Below, one piece after another: positions 11,680 to 23,420 of a DNA stretch of 64,000 nucleotides (within the stretch, counting starts at the first letter, position 1; each line of letters starts with the position of its first letter). Position numbers and translations under genes: made by a program. The notes beneath the pieces are model-generated. The model had not been told where the DNA came from, ran no database searches, and saw only the letters and a list, made by a program, of their open reading frames with translations. This DNA is from Lolium rigidum. Lineage: Eukaryota > Streptophyta > Magnoliopsida > Poales > Poaceae. The stretch is taken from assembly GCF_022539505.1 (NCBI RefSeq), contig NC_061510.1:271755687-271819686 (forward strand). Reading direction: 5' to 3'.

Positions 11680-11994
11680 CCGATCTTGTTTGCCGCTTTA
11701 TGCTCTCCTCTCCGTAGGAAAGCTCATCAAGCTCACCAGTCGCCACCATCTTGGCTGTTTTTTTGTAATTTTCTAGTCTCCACTCGATCGCACGCGGGAA
11801 TCAAACCAATCCAATCCGGCCGCACCGCCAATAACCACTTATTTGACAATGAGCCGATCAAAGAACTAAAAAATCTAGAAGAAAATAGAAGATGAAAATG
11901 GTCGAGTTGCAGGTGTTGCAACGACCGACTAGAGCTCCGGCCGCGCGGCCAGACACCTAAACAAAAACAGGCGTGCCCTGGCGGCGAAATTGGA
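11680..11994 (-). other. Probable 3' flank/UTR of the cyclin gene
   Basis: This lies directly downstream of the cyclin stop. A minus-strand AATAAG near 11838-11843 could serve as a weak near-upstream polyadenylation element. I see no ORF of interest; the minus-strand ORF at 11391-11669 has no recognisable content. Confidence 0.35.
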
Positions 11995-13364
11995 TCACCG
12001 GTGGAGGGTGCCCGGCAGGTCTAGCCTCACTCTCTTATTGTTGTTCATCGCCGCCGCGACGGAGAAGGAGGCGGCGGCGGCGTCGATCGGGTCGGGCGCC
12101 GATCTCTTGGCCGTCTTGTTCGTCGGCGTCGACGGCGGCTCGGTCAGCATCATGGTGTAGCAGACAAATACATCCTCCTGAGCACAACATCAGCCGTCAG
12201 GCAAACAGGTCTCATTATCCAATGCATCGTGAAAGAAACTATGATCTATATGAATGGGTGAGCAAGTCACCTTGTCGAGGAGGCAAGAAGGGGAGAGGCT
12301 GCGCATCTTGGATTCCAGTGTCTCTCTCGTGAGCACGCCGTGGGCTGCTGCCAAGACGGCGGCGACGGCCACGGTGGACGGCCGGTAGTCCAGCACGCTC
12401 GCCACTGCAAGAATGAGAGCACGGTCAGTTGATAAAAGCAGCGCACGGTCGGTCTACGAGTCGATGTGTTTGTCAGGTAACTGACCTTCTGCGGCGGAGA
12501 AGATGAGGGCGGCGGCCTTGGCGGCGACAAGCCCGCCGCCACCGCCGCCGCTGCCTCTACGGAGCCTGGAGGAGAGGCAGGGGAGGTAGTCGAAGGGCGT
12601 GACCGCGCCCATCCGCCAGTCGAGCGTGGAGAGCACGAGCAGCTCCATGCGGCGGATGGAGTCGCAGCAGAACTCGTAGTCGCCGTCGGCGCTGAACTCC
12701 GACAGCGCCGGCGACTGGTACTCGTCCATCTTGGCCGCCAGCGACACGCACGCTATGGCCAGCAGCCGCGCCGCCCACGGCATCACCGACCTCTGCACGC
12801 ACGCGCATCAGTGGCGTCGTTCAAGAAACAGAGGAAGCTGAGATGGGATCAGTGGGTCACGTACGTCGACACATCGCCGGCGGGAGAAGCGGTCGAAGTA
12901 GCCAATCGCCACGTACGCCGTGCGGTGGCAGAACCCGAAGTGCCCCCGCGTCTGCAATGGCGCGCGCGCCGCGGCGAGATAGTATCAGGGTCTCTGTTCC
13001 ATCAACAAAGCAAGATATGGAGGACACATAGGTAGATTTGCTCTGTTCGGTCGTTCACCTCAAGGATCCACTTAACGGTGGAGCGGCGCGCGCACTGGAA
13101 CCAGTCCGCGGAGGCCATGGACGGCGACGACTCGTCGGCGGAGGAGCACGACAGGGAGGACTCCGGCGAGGAGCAGAGGCTGCTCTCCTTGGACACCAGG
13201 TGGTCCATGTACTCCTCCTCGTCGTTCTCGCTCTCCTCGGTGCCACTGTACATTAGGAGCAGGTTAGCCCCGTCGTCGCTGGCGAAGCTGTCGCCGAGGT
13301 CGGCGCCGTCCTCTTGGCACATGAGGGAGAAGCAGCAGCCGGCGGCGTAGTCCTCTGCTTCCAT
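11995..13364 (-). CDS. CYCD5: D-type cyclin, CYCD5-like, five exons, 338 aa
   Basis: Minus-strand exons are 13364-13059, 12951-12865, 12792-12486, 12404-12271 and 12177-11995. All introns are GT-AG, phases are consistent, and the sum is 339 codons including the stop. The N-terminus CCFSLMCQED carries the LxCxE retinoblastoma-binding motif (residues 14-18), followed by an acidic, serine-rich PEST-like stretch. The cyclin box starts around ARRSTVKWILE at the end of exon 1 and includes HFGFCHRTAYVAIGYFDRF and CVSLAAKMDEYQSP (about 146-159); the C-terminal cyclin fold starts near VTPFDYLP. The family binds cyclin-dependent kinases, mainly CDKA, and promotes G1/S entry through retinoblastoma-related protein. 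Assignment to D5 rests on recalled resemblance to rice D5 cyclins. No disabling change is seen. Confidence 0.93.
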
Positions 13365-13567
13365 TTCTCGATCCGTTTATGTACACTTCGCCGAACGGTA
13401 GCACGGGTGGGCTTGCTAAAGTACCATGTGGTAGGATCCGGTGCCCGGACGGTGGGGAGGCCGCCGGAGCTGGCAGTGGAAGTGAGGTGAGAGTGCAGGG
13501 TTGGAGGGGGGAGAAAGCCAAGCGAGGTGGCCGGCCGCGCCTGAAGCGGTGGTCAAGCCACTGCCCT

Positions 13568-13576
13568 CTATTTAAG
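13568..13576 (-). promoter_or_regulatory. TATA-like box of the cyclin gene
   Basis: The minus strand reads CTTAAATAG about 205 bp upstream of the cyclin ATG, a plausible TATA position for a 5' UTR of about 170 nt. Pyrimidine-rich CTCTCTC tracts lie near it. The retro-insertion border at 13667 is only about 90 bp further upstream. Confidence 0.5.
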
Positions 13577-13650
13577 TGGCTCTCGCTGCCACTCTCTCAC
13601 TTCACTGCACTACGCTCTTCCTTATCTTTCGGAATTTTTCTCTCTCTTTT

Positions 13651-14489
13651 CAATGACCATAGGCTTTTTTTTTTTTTTTTTGACAATCAATACCACATAT
13701 ATTCATAATAACAAATAGTACATGGTAGAGATACACGAGCTGTCTCCAGCGATTACAAAATAAAGTCTAAAAGATACTAGCAAATCTTCGAGGTCTTCAA
13801 ACTCTTTCTTCTTCCAAGACATAATCTTGTACTTTTCCGAAGGCAGCCAAAGATAGATAACAAACCATAGACCTGTAAATACCAACGAAGGTTCTCCCAT
13901 AATTTTAATTTGAGCCGCAATGCCAAGGCTGCGTGCAAGCGCGCAACCATTAAAGTAGTCAATCAACATCGGCAAGAGTACCAACACCAGTATGTCAGGG
14001 AATAAAAACCGATCTGCCTTGTCAACGTTGATGGAGAGCCGAGAATACGAATCACCATTGTCGAGGACGTAGCAATCGGGACAAGAACTGCGAGGATAAT
14101 CCTCCTCGCGGCAACCATGAGAAAAGATCCAAGATCGATCTGGCGAAGTAAGATCTGAACACCCATACCTAGATAATTGTAATCTTTCAGACACCACCAT
14201 TGACGTCGGGAAGGAGATCTTGTCGTCGAACGAAAGGCCGAAGATCACTTATTGCAGACGATGCCATCTCCATTGCGGGGAAACCAACAAGAAAACGGCG
14301 ACCAAAAACCTAACATAGATTACCGAAAAGACTACTTTTATTGAAAACTCCACTCATAGATCGGGTTCCCCACTCCTTCCGACGCCGGCGAAGCCGGCCG
14401 GAGGAGGGGGAACCGATCTATGAAGAAGGCTGAGTAGGGGCGGCTAGGACTTTTCTCAAGAGGCGACGGCTACCAATGACCATAGGCTT
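13651..14489 (-). mobile_element. Poly(A)-tailed retro-insertion with 16-bp target duplication
   Basis: CAATGACCATAGGCTT is present at 13651-13666 and again at 14474-14489. Between the copies is an element of about 807 bp whose minus-strand 3' end is a run of A (T on the plus strand to 13681). This is the signature of LINE-machinery retrotransposition. The minus-strand 5' part is GC-rich, with an inverted repeat at about 14354-14421 (CATAGATCGG and its complement around a GC-rich loop). The 181-codon minus-strand ORF at 13703-14248 has no domain I recognise. It is probably a non-autonomous LINE or SINE-like element; a processed transcript is the alternative. Confidence 0.8.
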
Positions 14490-15120
14490 CTTTGTTCGGT
14501 CAAGATGTATTTGCTCAAGATTCCAGCAAATTCAAACCGTCGCCGTAACAAGGCTTCACTTTCCCTCCCGGTGCACGATAGCCATGAAACTTCAGATCCA
14601 ATGCTGAGCCGCCTTGCCATCTCAACTCGTTACACTCATCGATTTGTGTGAACAACTACTTTATTCAAAGAAAAAGACTTAAGTTGTTTATGACATTAGT
14701 TTTATCTTAGCCATTGCATCTAAGATAATTGTTGAGTAGGAGAAGATATAAACGAACCAAAATAGGTTCATTTTCTCTTAGCTAAGGAATACCAGATAAA
14801 AAAACTAAGGAATCATCTCTTAGAAAGTAAGATAAGTCATTTTTATTATAGGCGTTGTCCTATCTTTTCTAGTTCATTTTAATCATGGCATACTTTTAGG
14901 AGCATCCAAACAATAATTATTAGAAATAACACAAAGATATAACTCACTGTATCACATGTTCTTTTGTCTTCTCTAATTCTCACGCGATATCTAACATAAG
15001 CAGTTGAAAGAACACAAATGTTGCCTAGAGAAGCGTGAATAGACAATTTTTATTTACGATATTGGCTTGAATAAATTTGGAATAAAACTAACGTTTAATT
15101 TGTCAAGCACAAAACCTATA
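14490..15120. other. Unassigned AT-rich intergenic sequence
   Basis: No ORF, RNA gene or repeat terminus was recognised. It would have been the distal upstream region of the cyclin before the retro-insertion. Confidence 0.4.
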
Positions 15121-15378
15121 TACTACCTTCATCCCAAAGCTTAAGGTTTATATTATTTTTACTAAGTCAAAGTATGTCAAGTTTGACCAAATTTTTATCA
15201 AAAAGCATTAACATACAAAATACAAAATCAATATCATTAGACAGATAATTAAATATATTGTCATATGGTATTTACAAAATATCATATTTGTTGATAGATT
15301 TTTCTAAAAGTTTGGTCAAACTTCACTTGGTTTGACTTTTGAAAAAATATAAGCCTTAAGCCTCGGAATGGAGGTACT
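15121..15378. mobile_element. Stowaway-type MITE, about 255 bp
   Basis: The left end TACTACCTTCATCCCAAAGC and the reverse complement of the right end (GTACCTCCATTCCGAGG) are decayed forms of the CTCCCTCCGTCCC terminus of Stowaway elements. The inner sequence pairs GTTTGACC/GGTCAAAC arms. It is bounded by TA. Confidence 0.7.
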
Positions 15379-15399
15379 ATATACTAGGCTCAATTATGT

Positions 15400-16300
15400 G
15401 CACCAACAACTTATCCTAAGCAAGAGACAAGCCACAAGGTGACAGGAACATATATAACAAAATCGCGAAGGCTATCACAAAGTAACTTGCATATGTAAAG
15501 GAGCTTGGATAAAGAGATAATCTAGGCACGGGGAGACGATAATGTATCCCGAAGATCACAACGTTTCTATGCTACTCTTCGTTGGAGCGGTGTGAAGAAA
15601 AGGCTCCCAAAATATCACAATGGCTTACTACATTGTTCTTGAGCCTTCCAACCAAAAGGGAAATGCTTGATCCACTATGGGACATTTGAGGACGGTCATT
15701 GAACTCTTACAAGCTTAGGGCAATCTCCACAATTTAATTGAAGCCACCCAAGTAATTACCATAAATGCCCCAAACTTGAAGAAATCTTCACAACTTAGTT
15801 GGAGGCTCACAATAATCACCATCAAAGTCGTATAGGGTCCAAAAGAACCCTATAGGAACAAGCTCTTACTAAAAACACCTGGCAGTATTAAGCTCACGAA
15901 CTTTCACTTCCACAAATTACCATGAAGAACTCAAACTGATGCATCAAATGCAACGGAAACAACAATACAAGTGCTCAAGTCCTTCACTTCCAAATCTGGC
16001 CACAACAACTAATGTTAGGTAGGAATGTCGGAGGTAGAATAGAAGAGGAGAACAAAAAAATTCTCCAACATCTAGATTCAGTGGATTCCGTCACTAATAT
16101 GATATATTGATTGGTAAAAATGTAGATGTAGATCACCTCTCTCCCCCCCCCCAAAAAAAACATTGAAAAATCATAGGAGGAATTGCGAATTGGAACAAGC
16201 TCTTCAAACTCAACAATGCCGGAGAGAGAAATGTAAAACCAACAAGCCCTTGATGATAAAAGGGGCCTTTGATTTATAGGCCCCCAAAAATAGAGCCATT
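15400..16300 (-). mobile_element. Unassigned antisense transposon remnant
   Basis: Non-coding sequence related to 19860-20110: both contain a variant of CACAACTTAGTTGGAGGCTC followed by similar words. Such sequences are common in grass LTR-element copies in antisense orientation. I could not find termini. Confidence 0.3.
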
Positions 16301-16739
16301 GGAGCCTCGGGAGACCGGATATTCCAGAGTAAGTCCATGCACGAGATATGAAATCTCCTGTCCAAATCCGTGGTCAACGTCTGGATCGGACTAGAGGGAT
16401 GCACAATTTTAGCGCAACTCAAAGTTCTAGGTCTGATATTTATTTGGAGTCTCCGGCCTCTCCGGTGTTGGCACAACAAAAACGTCTCCTCCCCTGAAAA
16501 TGAAAAATGCAAGATCTTTCGCATCCGAACTCCAAATAAGATGAACCAATTTTTTTAGAAAGATAATGACAAGTAGTATCCCACAGAAAGAAGCAACGAG
16601 GAAGAATTTACAAAGAATATTGAGGTGGTGAAACATCACTTGAAGAACCAGCAAAAACACCAACCTCAAAAATGGAATAAGTTTTCAAATAAAATCTTTT
16701 TTTATGAAATATAGCTTGTCATGAAAATAATCATAAGCT

Positions 16740-17413
16740 CTTCACAAGGATAAGATCTAAATAACAAACTTCAAAGATGATGGAATGAATGCAAGGATTT
16801 GAGCTCTATTCGAACGATACGATCAATTTACTCACTCGAGAGCCCCTATTTATAGTAAGGCTATCGATCCTACAACTTGGTCTCCTAAATCACACCATGA
16901 CTCCATGAGACGGGCAAAAGTCAAAATCTATCAAGGCCAAACCCTTAAGTTGCGCACTCAAATTGAGCTTGAGTATGATGATCTTGTCCACCTCAATATG
17001 GAATGCCTTGCGAGGGTTGGTGAATTCTTGTGAGGGTTTCCCCATACTCCACTATGAGGAAGACCCTTCTTAGGCATGTCTTCCCATATATATTATCACC
17101 AACTAGACGACAAGCTTTAAGAATATGATTTCTTCTATATTCTCATCTTGAACTTGCGCTTTGAATTTATTACCTCGAATCATTTCTTATTTCTTCATCA
17201 TCATGATGTCTTGGAGTTAACCGAATTTCTTCAAAGCATGCTTCCAATAATCTCAACTCCCACATGACCATTATTTAGATGACACGTCGAACACCTTGGT
17301 CATAACTTCAATGTCTATGGATAAACTCTTCAAGCATAACTCATTTTCAAATATTAGTCCATAAGGTTTGTCAGTAATTACCAAAACAACACATAATGAC
17401 TCCATGCACTTTC
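16740..17413 (-). repeat. Antisense LTR fragment ending in ATGCACTTTC
   Basis: Read on the minus strand it begins GAAAGTGCAT, followed by TTGGTAATTACTGACAA, the start style of a widespread grass LTR family. About 560 bp in it has CTATAAATAGGGG (plus strand 16843-16855), a good LTR promoter TATA box. No internal domain or second LTR is next to it, so it is a solo or truncated LTR. The left border is uncertain. Confidence 0.45.
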
Positions 17414-18461
17414 CGCAGTCGTGTCAAACGTATATGCATTAAAGGACATCCCAAACATGCAAGTACCCCCGCGTAACCTGGATGTTTCACTTGTTGCACC
17501 ATTTTCCTCCTCCTCTCGAGCTCTCACCTATTAATCATTAGCTTGACCCAAACTTCCCGTTAGTATGGTAGGAATCTAGAACATCTACTCGTGATCACAT
17601 GCTCCACGATTTTTGCTAGCTTCTCTACCAAATTTTGTACATCGACCGGTCTATGTTCGTTTGAGCAGTCAATAAGTTCCACTACATATCAACATACACA
17701 TTTTATCATTAGAACATTCTTTTAGGTGGAAATTTTGCATATCATGGGCCGACTTAACGAAAAATTCACTTTAGCGCTGGCTTCCTAGCTAGAGCCTATT
17801 ATTAAAGTTTTTTGAAATTGACATTTTGAAGTTTCCAAAAAATCTGAGAGGTTGCCAATGATGTATTCTACGGTTGTGCAAAATATCATCGCAAAATAAT
17901 TTGTATTCCACCCTACAAGTATATGAAAAATACAAAAAAATGTGATGGTTTTTGAATTTTGCACTTGCACTATATTTGATCTGGTAATTTGTGGTTTTTA
18001 CATTGCCTTGAAATAATAATATTTTGTATTCATTTTCTGCACACGGGTAGAAGTCATTATTATCTACATCTACATTTTTCCAGATTTTTTGAAACCTAAA
18101 AATGTTGATAAAAAATCAAAAAGGGCTCTGTGGAGCCCGTCCTCCAAAATGGCCGACTCCTAACTTTCCTCACCAATGTATTTGACTAACATGAAATGTT
18201 CATCGGTCCTACTCCCCCCTCCCCATGTCTTGGGTTCCTGCACCAACAACATGGTTATTGCAGTACTTGTGGCAGCAAAAATTATTTAGAAAGTTCCTCC
18301 CATGAAAGCTTTGAAAAAGGAAATAACATAGCCCCGCAATAACGTTGTTAGTGCAGCTATATTCGTACCCAAAGTGATGTCTGGAAATAGTCTACTCTAT
18401 CGTTTGCTTGGATAATGGTAATTGGGAGAAGTTTAAAGTGGTTAACGTTCCTCTAGAACGT
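17414..18461. other. Unassigned sequence with MITE-like stretch
   Basis: No gene was seen. The part at about 17780-18170 has the style of non-coding grass repeats and ends with the inverted word GGGCTCTGTGGAGCCC, but I could not pair it with a left terminus. Confidence 0.3.
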
Positions 18462-18840
18462 GATTGATGTAGTCGTACTTCGTCGCCGACCTCGGGGTCA
18501 AGTAGAAGTCCTCTCCGTACCACCATGAGTACCGCAAGTGCAACACCTCGTAGTTTCGCACACTTACAATACTCAACGACGCTCCTAGCCTCAGATCCAG
18601 CTAAGGTTGTGGAAGAAGATATTCTAGATTCGAATTCCGGCAGCGCTCCCGCTTACTGAGTGGAGTTCTCCCTTCATGCGCAGCTTCAAGGAACCACGGG
18701 TGGAGAGAGAACTAGAGAGAGAGGGGAGGAGGCGCCCAAAGGGACTCTCTTTTTCCACTTGGTAAATTGTGTGCTCTCCTCCTCCCAAGTGCCCACTATA
18801 TATAGGGGGAAGGGGAAGGGTGAAATGATCGTATGCCGCA
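18462..18840 (-). repeat. Antisense LTR fragment with TATA box
   Basis: The minus strand carries CCCCCTATATATAGTGGGC (TATA around 18796-18806), followed downstream by GC-rich sequence typical of grass LTR promoters. Family and borders are not established. Confidence 0.35.
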
Positions 18841-18952
18841 CCTAGAGGGGGGGGGGGTGAATAGGTGCTACCCACTGTTTAGTTCTTTTTCAATTAAATC
18901 TTGCCACAAAGATAAATTCTCTAGATATACAACTATGTGAATTTACCTAGAT

Positions 18953-19082
18953 AACAATAAACACAACTAAACAAGATATCACTAAGTATTATATAGTAAT
19001 GCAATAAACGATAGAGGTAACTGAGAGTGGAGCACGCGGAGACACAATAAACACAACTAAACAAGATATCACTAAGTATTAT
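18953..19082. repeat. 39-bp direct repeat, copies about 90 bp apart
   Basis: The identical segment starting ACAATAAACACAACTAAACA occurs at 18953-18991 and 19044-19082. It lies just after a CACCTAGAGGGGGG...GTGAATAGGTG word at about 18840, common in grass retroelement copies. Duplication during repair or replication is likely. Confidence 0.8.
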
Positions 19083-19199
19083 GTCTACACCTAGCACACA
19101 CATAATAATTTTCTGGGTTTGTTTAGGTAAAAAAGAAAATCAAACATAAAAATATACATAAGCAGGTTCACTGCCTCCACGATTTGGAAAGGCAGGGAG

Positions 19200-19860
19200 C
19201 CCGGTGAGGCCGCCGTTCCTCCTACCTCCGCCCGCCGCCATCCCCCGCCGTTCCCACTACCGGCGCCCGCCGCCGTGCCGCCCGACGCCATCCCCCGCCG
19301 TTCCCCTATCGCCGCCGCCGAAGCCGCTCGGAGGAGGGCGAAGATGGGGAGAGGTCGACGCCATCGGAGACGCTCGGAGGAGGGCGGAGATGGGGAGAGG
19401 ACGACGCCACAGAGAGGCTCGGAGGGGGCGGAGAGCCGCCGCCGGCGTTGACTCTCCCGCCGCCATTCTGGTCATGCCCGCGATCTAGGGTTAGGCCAGG
19501 ACTGGGGAGGCATGGAGGAGGGAGGCCAGGGAGGGGAGGGCGTGGAGGAGGGAGGCCAGGGAGGAGAGGCGCCAGGGACGGGAGCACCGGCTTCTGTAGC
19601 TCGCGGTGGCGGCGGCCCGAGCGAGCGAGCTCGCGTTTCTATCGCGGGACAAAGGGGTACGCGAGCGGGGAGTAGATTCCGAGCTTTTCCAAGGTCCCGA
19701 CCTCGGAAAGTTTGGAGCGAACCGTTACACGCGCGGGTGGGGGGCTCGGAATTGAGCCCAGTTTCCACGGCCCGATTCCGAGCGCAAACCAAACGGCTGA
19801 ATTTGCCCATTTGGCCCCAATTCCAATTCCGAGCCCAGTTTCTACGCAACCAAACACAGC
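19200..19860. other. GC-rich unassigned segment with a short tandem duplication
   Basis: ORFs exist on both strands but reflect high GC and lack recognisable content. A unit containing TGGAGGAGGGAGGCCAGGGA is duplicated in tandem at about 19510-19570. The end ACGCAACCAAACACAGCG resembles the ends of some grass non-autonomous DNA elements; no matching left end was found. Confidence 0.3.
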
Positions 19861-20330
19861 GTAAAGGATTTCTTCAAGGCGGAAACCGGGGCATTACAAA
19901 ATTCTTGGGGCACACATCCACAACTGAATTGGAGGCTCCCAAAAGTTGTTACAACACAACAACAAAAAGATCAAATCAAGTAACAACAACTAGGGTTTCC
20001 AAAGGAAACACTAGCGATGGTGCCCTCAAGCAAATGAGGGAGAAATGGAAATCTCTTCAGTGAAGATGTAGATCGAGATCTTCTCTCCTTCGATTCTCGA
20101 AAACATCAAGAACTTTGGGTGGTTGAGGGAGGAGATCAAGTGAATGTGGTGGCTCAGCTGGAGGTGAAGATCTTGAGGAAGAAGGCCCCCAAGAAATCGA
20201 GCCGTTGGTGAATACCCCCCCCCCCCCCCGGAATTTCCGGCCTACACTGGAATTTCCGAGGGGGGGGGGGGGCAACGAAGGGGTGTGGACCCTTAAGTCC
20301 TTAGCCATTTTTTGGGGGCCGGAGATTCTG
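19860..20330 (-). mobile_element. Antisense retroelement remnant with C/G homopolymers
   Basis: This shares words with 15400-16300. It includes a C run at about 20213-20229 and a G run at about 20261-20272 flanking two GGAATTTCC words. It may be the 3' part of the LTR continuing at 20640-21707. Homopolymer lengths are unreliable. Confidence 0.3.
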
Positions 20331-20639
20331 TTCTGCTTCTTCCTTCTTCTTTTTCAACATGTACTTCTTAATTTTTCTTTCTTTTCAACAATTATTCAAC
20401 ATCGATCAAATTTGCACCACTTAATACATATTAGAGTATCACATATGTTGTCACCAAACACTCAAAACCATAATGGTAGAGAGATGTTCTTTCAGAGGGG
20501 GTAGGGATGCGCCCCAAAATCCTAGATGGGGGTCGGCTGGGCCACCAAGTGCCCATGCGCCCCCACCTCCAAACCCTTCCACCCCCCCCCCCCCGCACAA
20601 ACCCATGTGGGGGGTTGGCCGGCCCCCTCCCCTATAGGA

Positions 20640-21707
20640 GGGGCCCATTGAGGTGGGATGCACCTTTTTAATTAAATAAATACATATATTTAATACTAAT
20701 TCACTTACTTAAAAAAATAATATATATTATTTAATTCCCGATGATCCGAGACACCTATCGCACCACTCCGAATATCCTTCAGTTTCTCCCGAAACCCCTT
20801 CCAGTTCTCTCTTCTCTATTCTCCGGTGTTTCCAATGAATTGAAAACAATCTTAAGTTTCGTTGAACCCTTAAGTATGTTTCCCTATGGTTCAAAAATAA
20901 AACACACATGATCGAGATATCTCTTCGATCAATGGTCACCAGGGTGTTCTGGAGAACAATAGCAACCCCTATGCATTCTACGAAGATGTGATCATCTTTT
21001 GAACCATTACGACATATCCCATTCCCTTTGTTACTTTGATACCGACACTCGTCTGACACTTGATCATCGGTATCATTATACCTAGTTCGATCTCTTTACC
21101 GACAAGGCTATTCAACTCATTCCATTCGATTCCATCCTCATGACCTTGTCATGTGTTGCAACTTGGATGTAATCTCACCGAGTGGGCCCATACTATCTTC
21201 CATCACGCGGATGAACAAATTCGACTCTTGACTCATAAGCCTCAACCCATCCCATTGTATACCCATCTACACCTTTATGATCACCCTGTTACGATGTGAC
21301 AGTTGATGCAGTTAAAGCAGCTTCCGGTGACAGAGATTAGATATGATCTCACAGTTTAAGGATTATGTTACTACGTTTTCATAAATATCGCAACGTTGAA
21401 CTTGATATGACTTGATCGCCTTACAATATTTGTATATTGGAAATATCCATCATATCATTCACTCAATGATATGACTCCATTGTCAATGACTTGTGTATCA
21501 ATGATCGGGAAACCTCGTTCATCGATTGACCTTAATGAACTAGTTTGCGAATGCTCACTAGGTACCCTTGTTTGTTTACAATACCACACATTCATTAATA
21601 TTTCTGATTAATACAACTATAGCATGCATCGCTCAAAACTATTATAACTATTGATATATAATAGTAAACACTCTTTATTATTTGCCTCTAGGGAACTATA
21701 TCCAATA
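20640..21707 (-). repeat. Antisense BARE/Angela-like Copia LTR, decayed
   Basis: The minus strand starts TATTGGATATAGTTCCC then CTAGAGGCAAATAATAAA, close to the TGTTGGAAATATGCCCTAGAGGC start of BARE-1/WIS/Angela LTRs. Further words in the same order include TGAGATCATAT, GTCACCGGAAG, ATCGTAACAGGGTGA and GGGCCCACTCGGT. No coding region adjoins it, so it is a solo or truncated LTR. The left border is approximate. Confidence 0.7.
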
Positions 21708-22385
21708 ATATGCCCAATAAACCGTTCACAAATGATGTTCCGTTTTACAAAGCGAAGACAATGAAGATTGGTACTGACAGTCTTTGCCCGTACTGATGCT
21801 TGTTAACCTTGCAAACTCTTTAGTATTTTGGTCCACATTTTTTCATACAAACTCCGATTGAGGTGTTCTTTGGCTCGTTGTACTCGTATGGACAAGAGCT
21901 ACAACACCATTGTCTTGGATCTTCAATATGATTTGATGAAAAAATATGATTTTTTCCACACCTCATATTATTATGCTGGTGCATGTAGCTTCTCAAATTG
22001 TATCCTCTTGACTCCTCTTGCTTTGCTTTATCCATAACACCTACACACATGTAAAAGACAAAGAAAAGTAATAAAATCTTAATAAAACTATAAAAACTAA
22101 TACTTCTGCAAAACTCAATGTGAAAATAAATGTGAACTAATATTTATGTATAATATGCACAGTTGTAGCTAGATGAAGCATGATGTATAATATACACAGT
22201 GGTAGCTAGATGGAGCATAAGATAAGTGAAAATATGAATATTTTGTATCGTTACATGCAGGCATGATCGGGTTGGGTTTATCCTAATGCGCAGCGAGAAC
22301 GAGATCCAAAGCCGCATCAAGGAACAGGCTGCAGGCGCCTGCAGGTAATTGATATGCATAATAACGAAATCAGTGAGGTTATAAT
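21708..22385. other. Unassigned intergenic sequence
   Basis: AT-rich, with no supported ORF or repeat. TATAATATGCACAGT and TATAATATACACAGT at about 22150 and 22186 form a small direct repeat with similar flanks. Confidence 0.35.
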
Positions 22386-23096
22386 TTGTAATCCCATGGT
22401 CATTAGTGTATACTGCAAAATGCACTTATGAGATGCTTTGCCAGGGGAGTGTCAGATGGAGCGTGAGCAAACCGGTTTGGGGTTCTTTTTCACCGATGAA
22501 GTGCAAGATGTTCGCTTGGCTGGCTTTGAAGTATCGTCTGTGGACTTCAGATAAGAGGGCGAGACATGGATTGCAGGAGCACCCGGACGCATGCTACACA
22601 TGCCTGCAAGAGGAGGATAATGTTGACCACATACTAGCCCTATGCCCTTATGCGATGCAGGTTTGGTGCAGGGTGATGCACAGTGCGAACCTACGGATCG
22701 CTGATCCAGGGTTCACGGGCAACCTGCAGAGATGGTGGACGGAGGCACGCAAGCGAGTGAGGAGGTTTGACAGGAAATGCTTCGACTCCATGGTCATTAG
22801 CACGGTTTGGACGTTGTGGAAGCAAAGGAACGCCAGGGCATTCAGGAATGTGCGGGAGCAAAGAACTGTGATCCAAATGGTGGGGCAGATTAGGGAGGAC
22901 TTCCACCTTTGGGAGAGAGCCAAGAGAGGAGGGAGGCTAGATATAGCGAGAGAGTAGGTCTAGACGGAGAGCGTGTGTAGTGGTGTGCGTTTCTCCGCAC
23001 CTTGTGCTGTTTCTTTTCTTGTATATTGTTATGCTTTCTCTTCTATAAAGATAAGGCACACTTTACGCGTGCTCTTAGAAAAAAATTGTAATCCCA
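22386..23096 (+). mobile_element. 5'-truncated LINE with 11-bp target duplication
   Basis: TTGTAATCCCA is present at 22386-22396 and 23086-23096. The insert between them starts inside ORF2 and ends in a short A run after AGATAAGGCACACTTTACG. Its frame is open from the insertion border to 22957 and encodes the C-terminal region of a plant L1-type ORF2: KCKMFAWLALKYRLWTSDKR, then a CYTC...H...C zinc-knuckle-like region (RT-associated zinc-binding domain) and WTLWKQRNARAF. 5' truncation is normal for LINE insertions. The clean frame and duplication suggest a fairly recent event. Confidence 0.85.
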
Positions 23097-23099
23097 ACA

Positions 23100-23420
23100 A
23101 CTTTTTTTGGTAGCATCTCTACGTCGTAGCCCCATCAATCCGTGAGGAAATTCTCTTGCGCAAGCACGCTAACGTTTCTTGTGGAGGAGCAGTTAGCGTG
23201 AGACAAGGCCACTGGGCTAACATGTCATCTACAGGCCCGAGCCGCTCGGGGCTTGGGATTTTTTTGACGTGCCCCTGCTGACCAGACATAATGCAGACAA
23301 CGCTTGACCTGACATGAACCCCAACGCATAGCAGAACATCAAAAAATTGACTACTGTATTCAAGTTAAGAAACCTGCCCTGCGACAAGTCGGAGTTCAAG
23401 TTAAGAAACTACTTAGGCAC
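23100..23420. other. Unassigned intergenic sequence
   Basis: No gene, RNA or repeat terminus was recognised. Confidence 0.35.

Noticed and set aside
13703..14248. 181-codon minus-strand ORF in the retro-insertion
   Set aside because: Lies within a non-autonomous poly(A)-tailed element; no recognisable domain and no second copy to test conservation.
19204..20063. Several ORFs of 90-180 codons on both strands
   Set aside because: High GC and overlapping open frames on opposite strands; sequence crosses repeat-derived segments and shows no domain.
20213..20272. C-run and G-run as a hairpin or quadruplex signal
   Set aside because: Homopolymer lengths are unreliable in assemblies and the pair may be coincidental in a decayed element.
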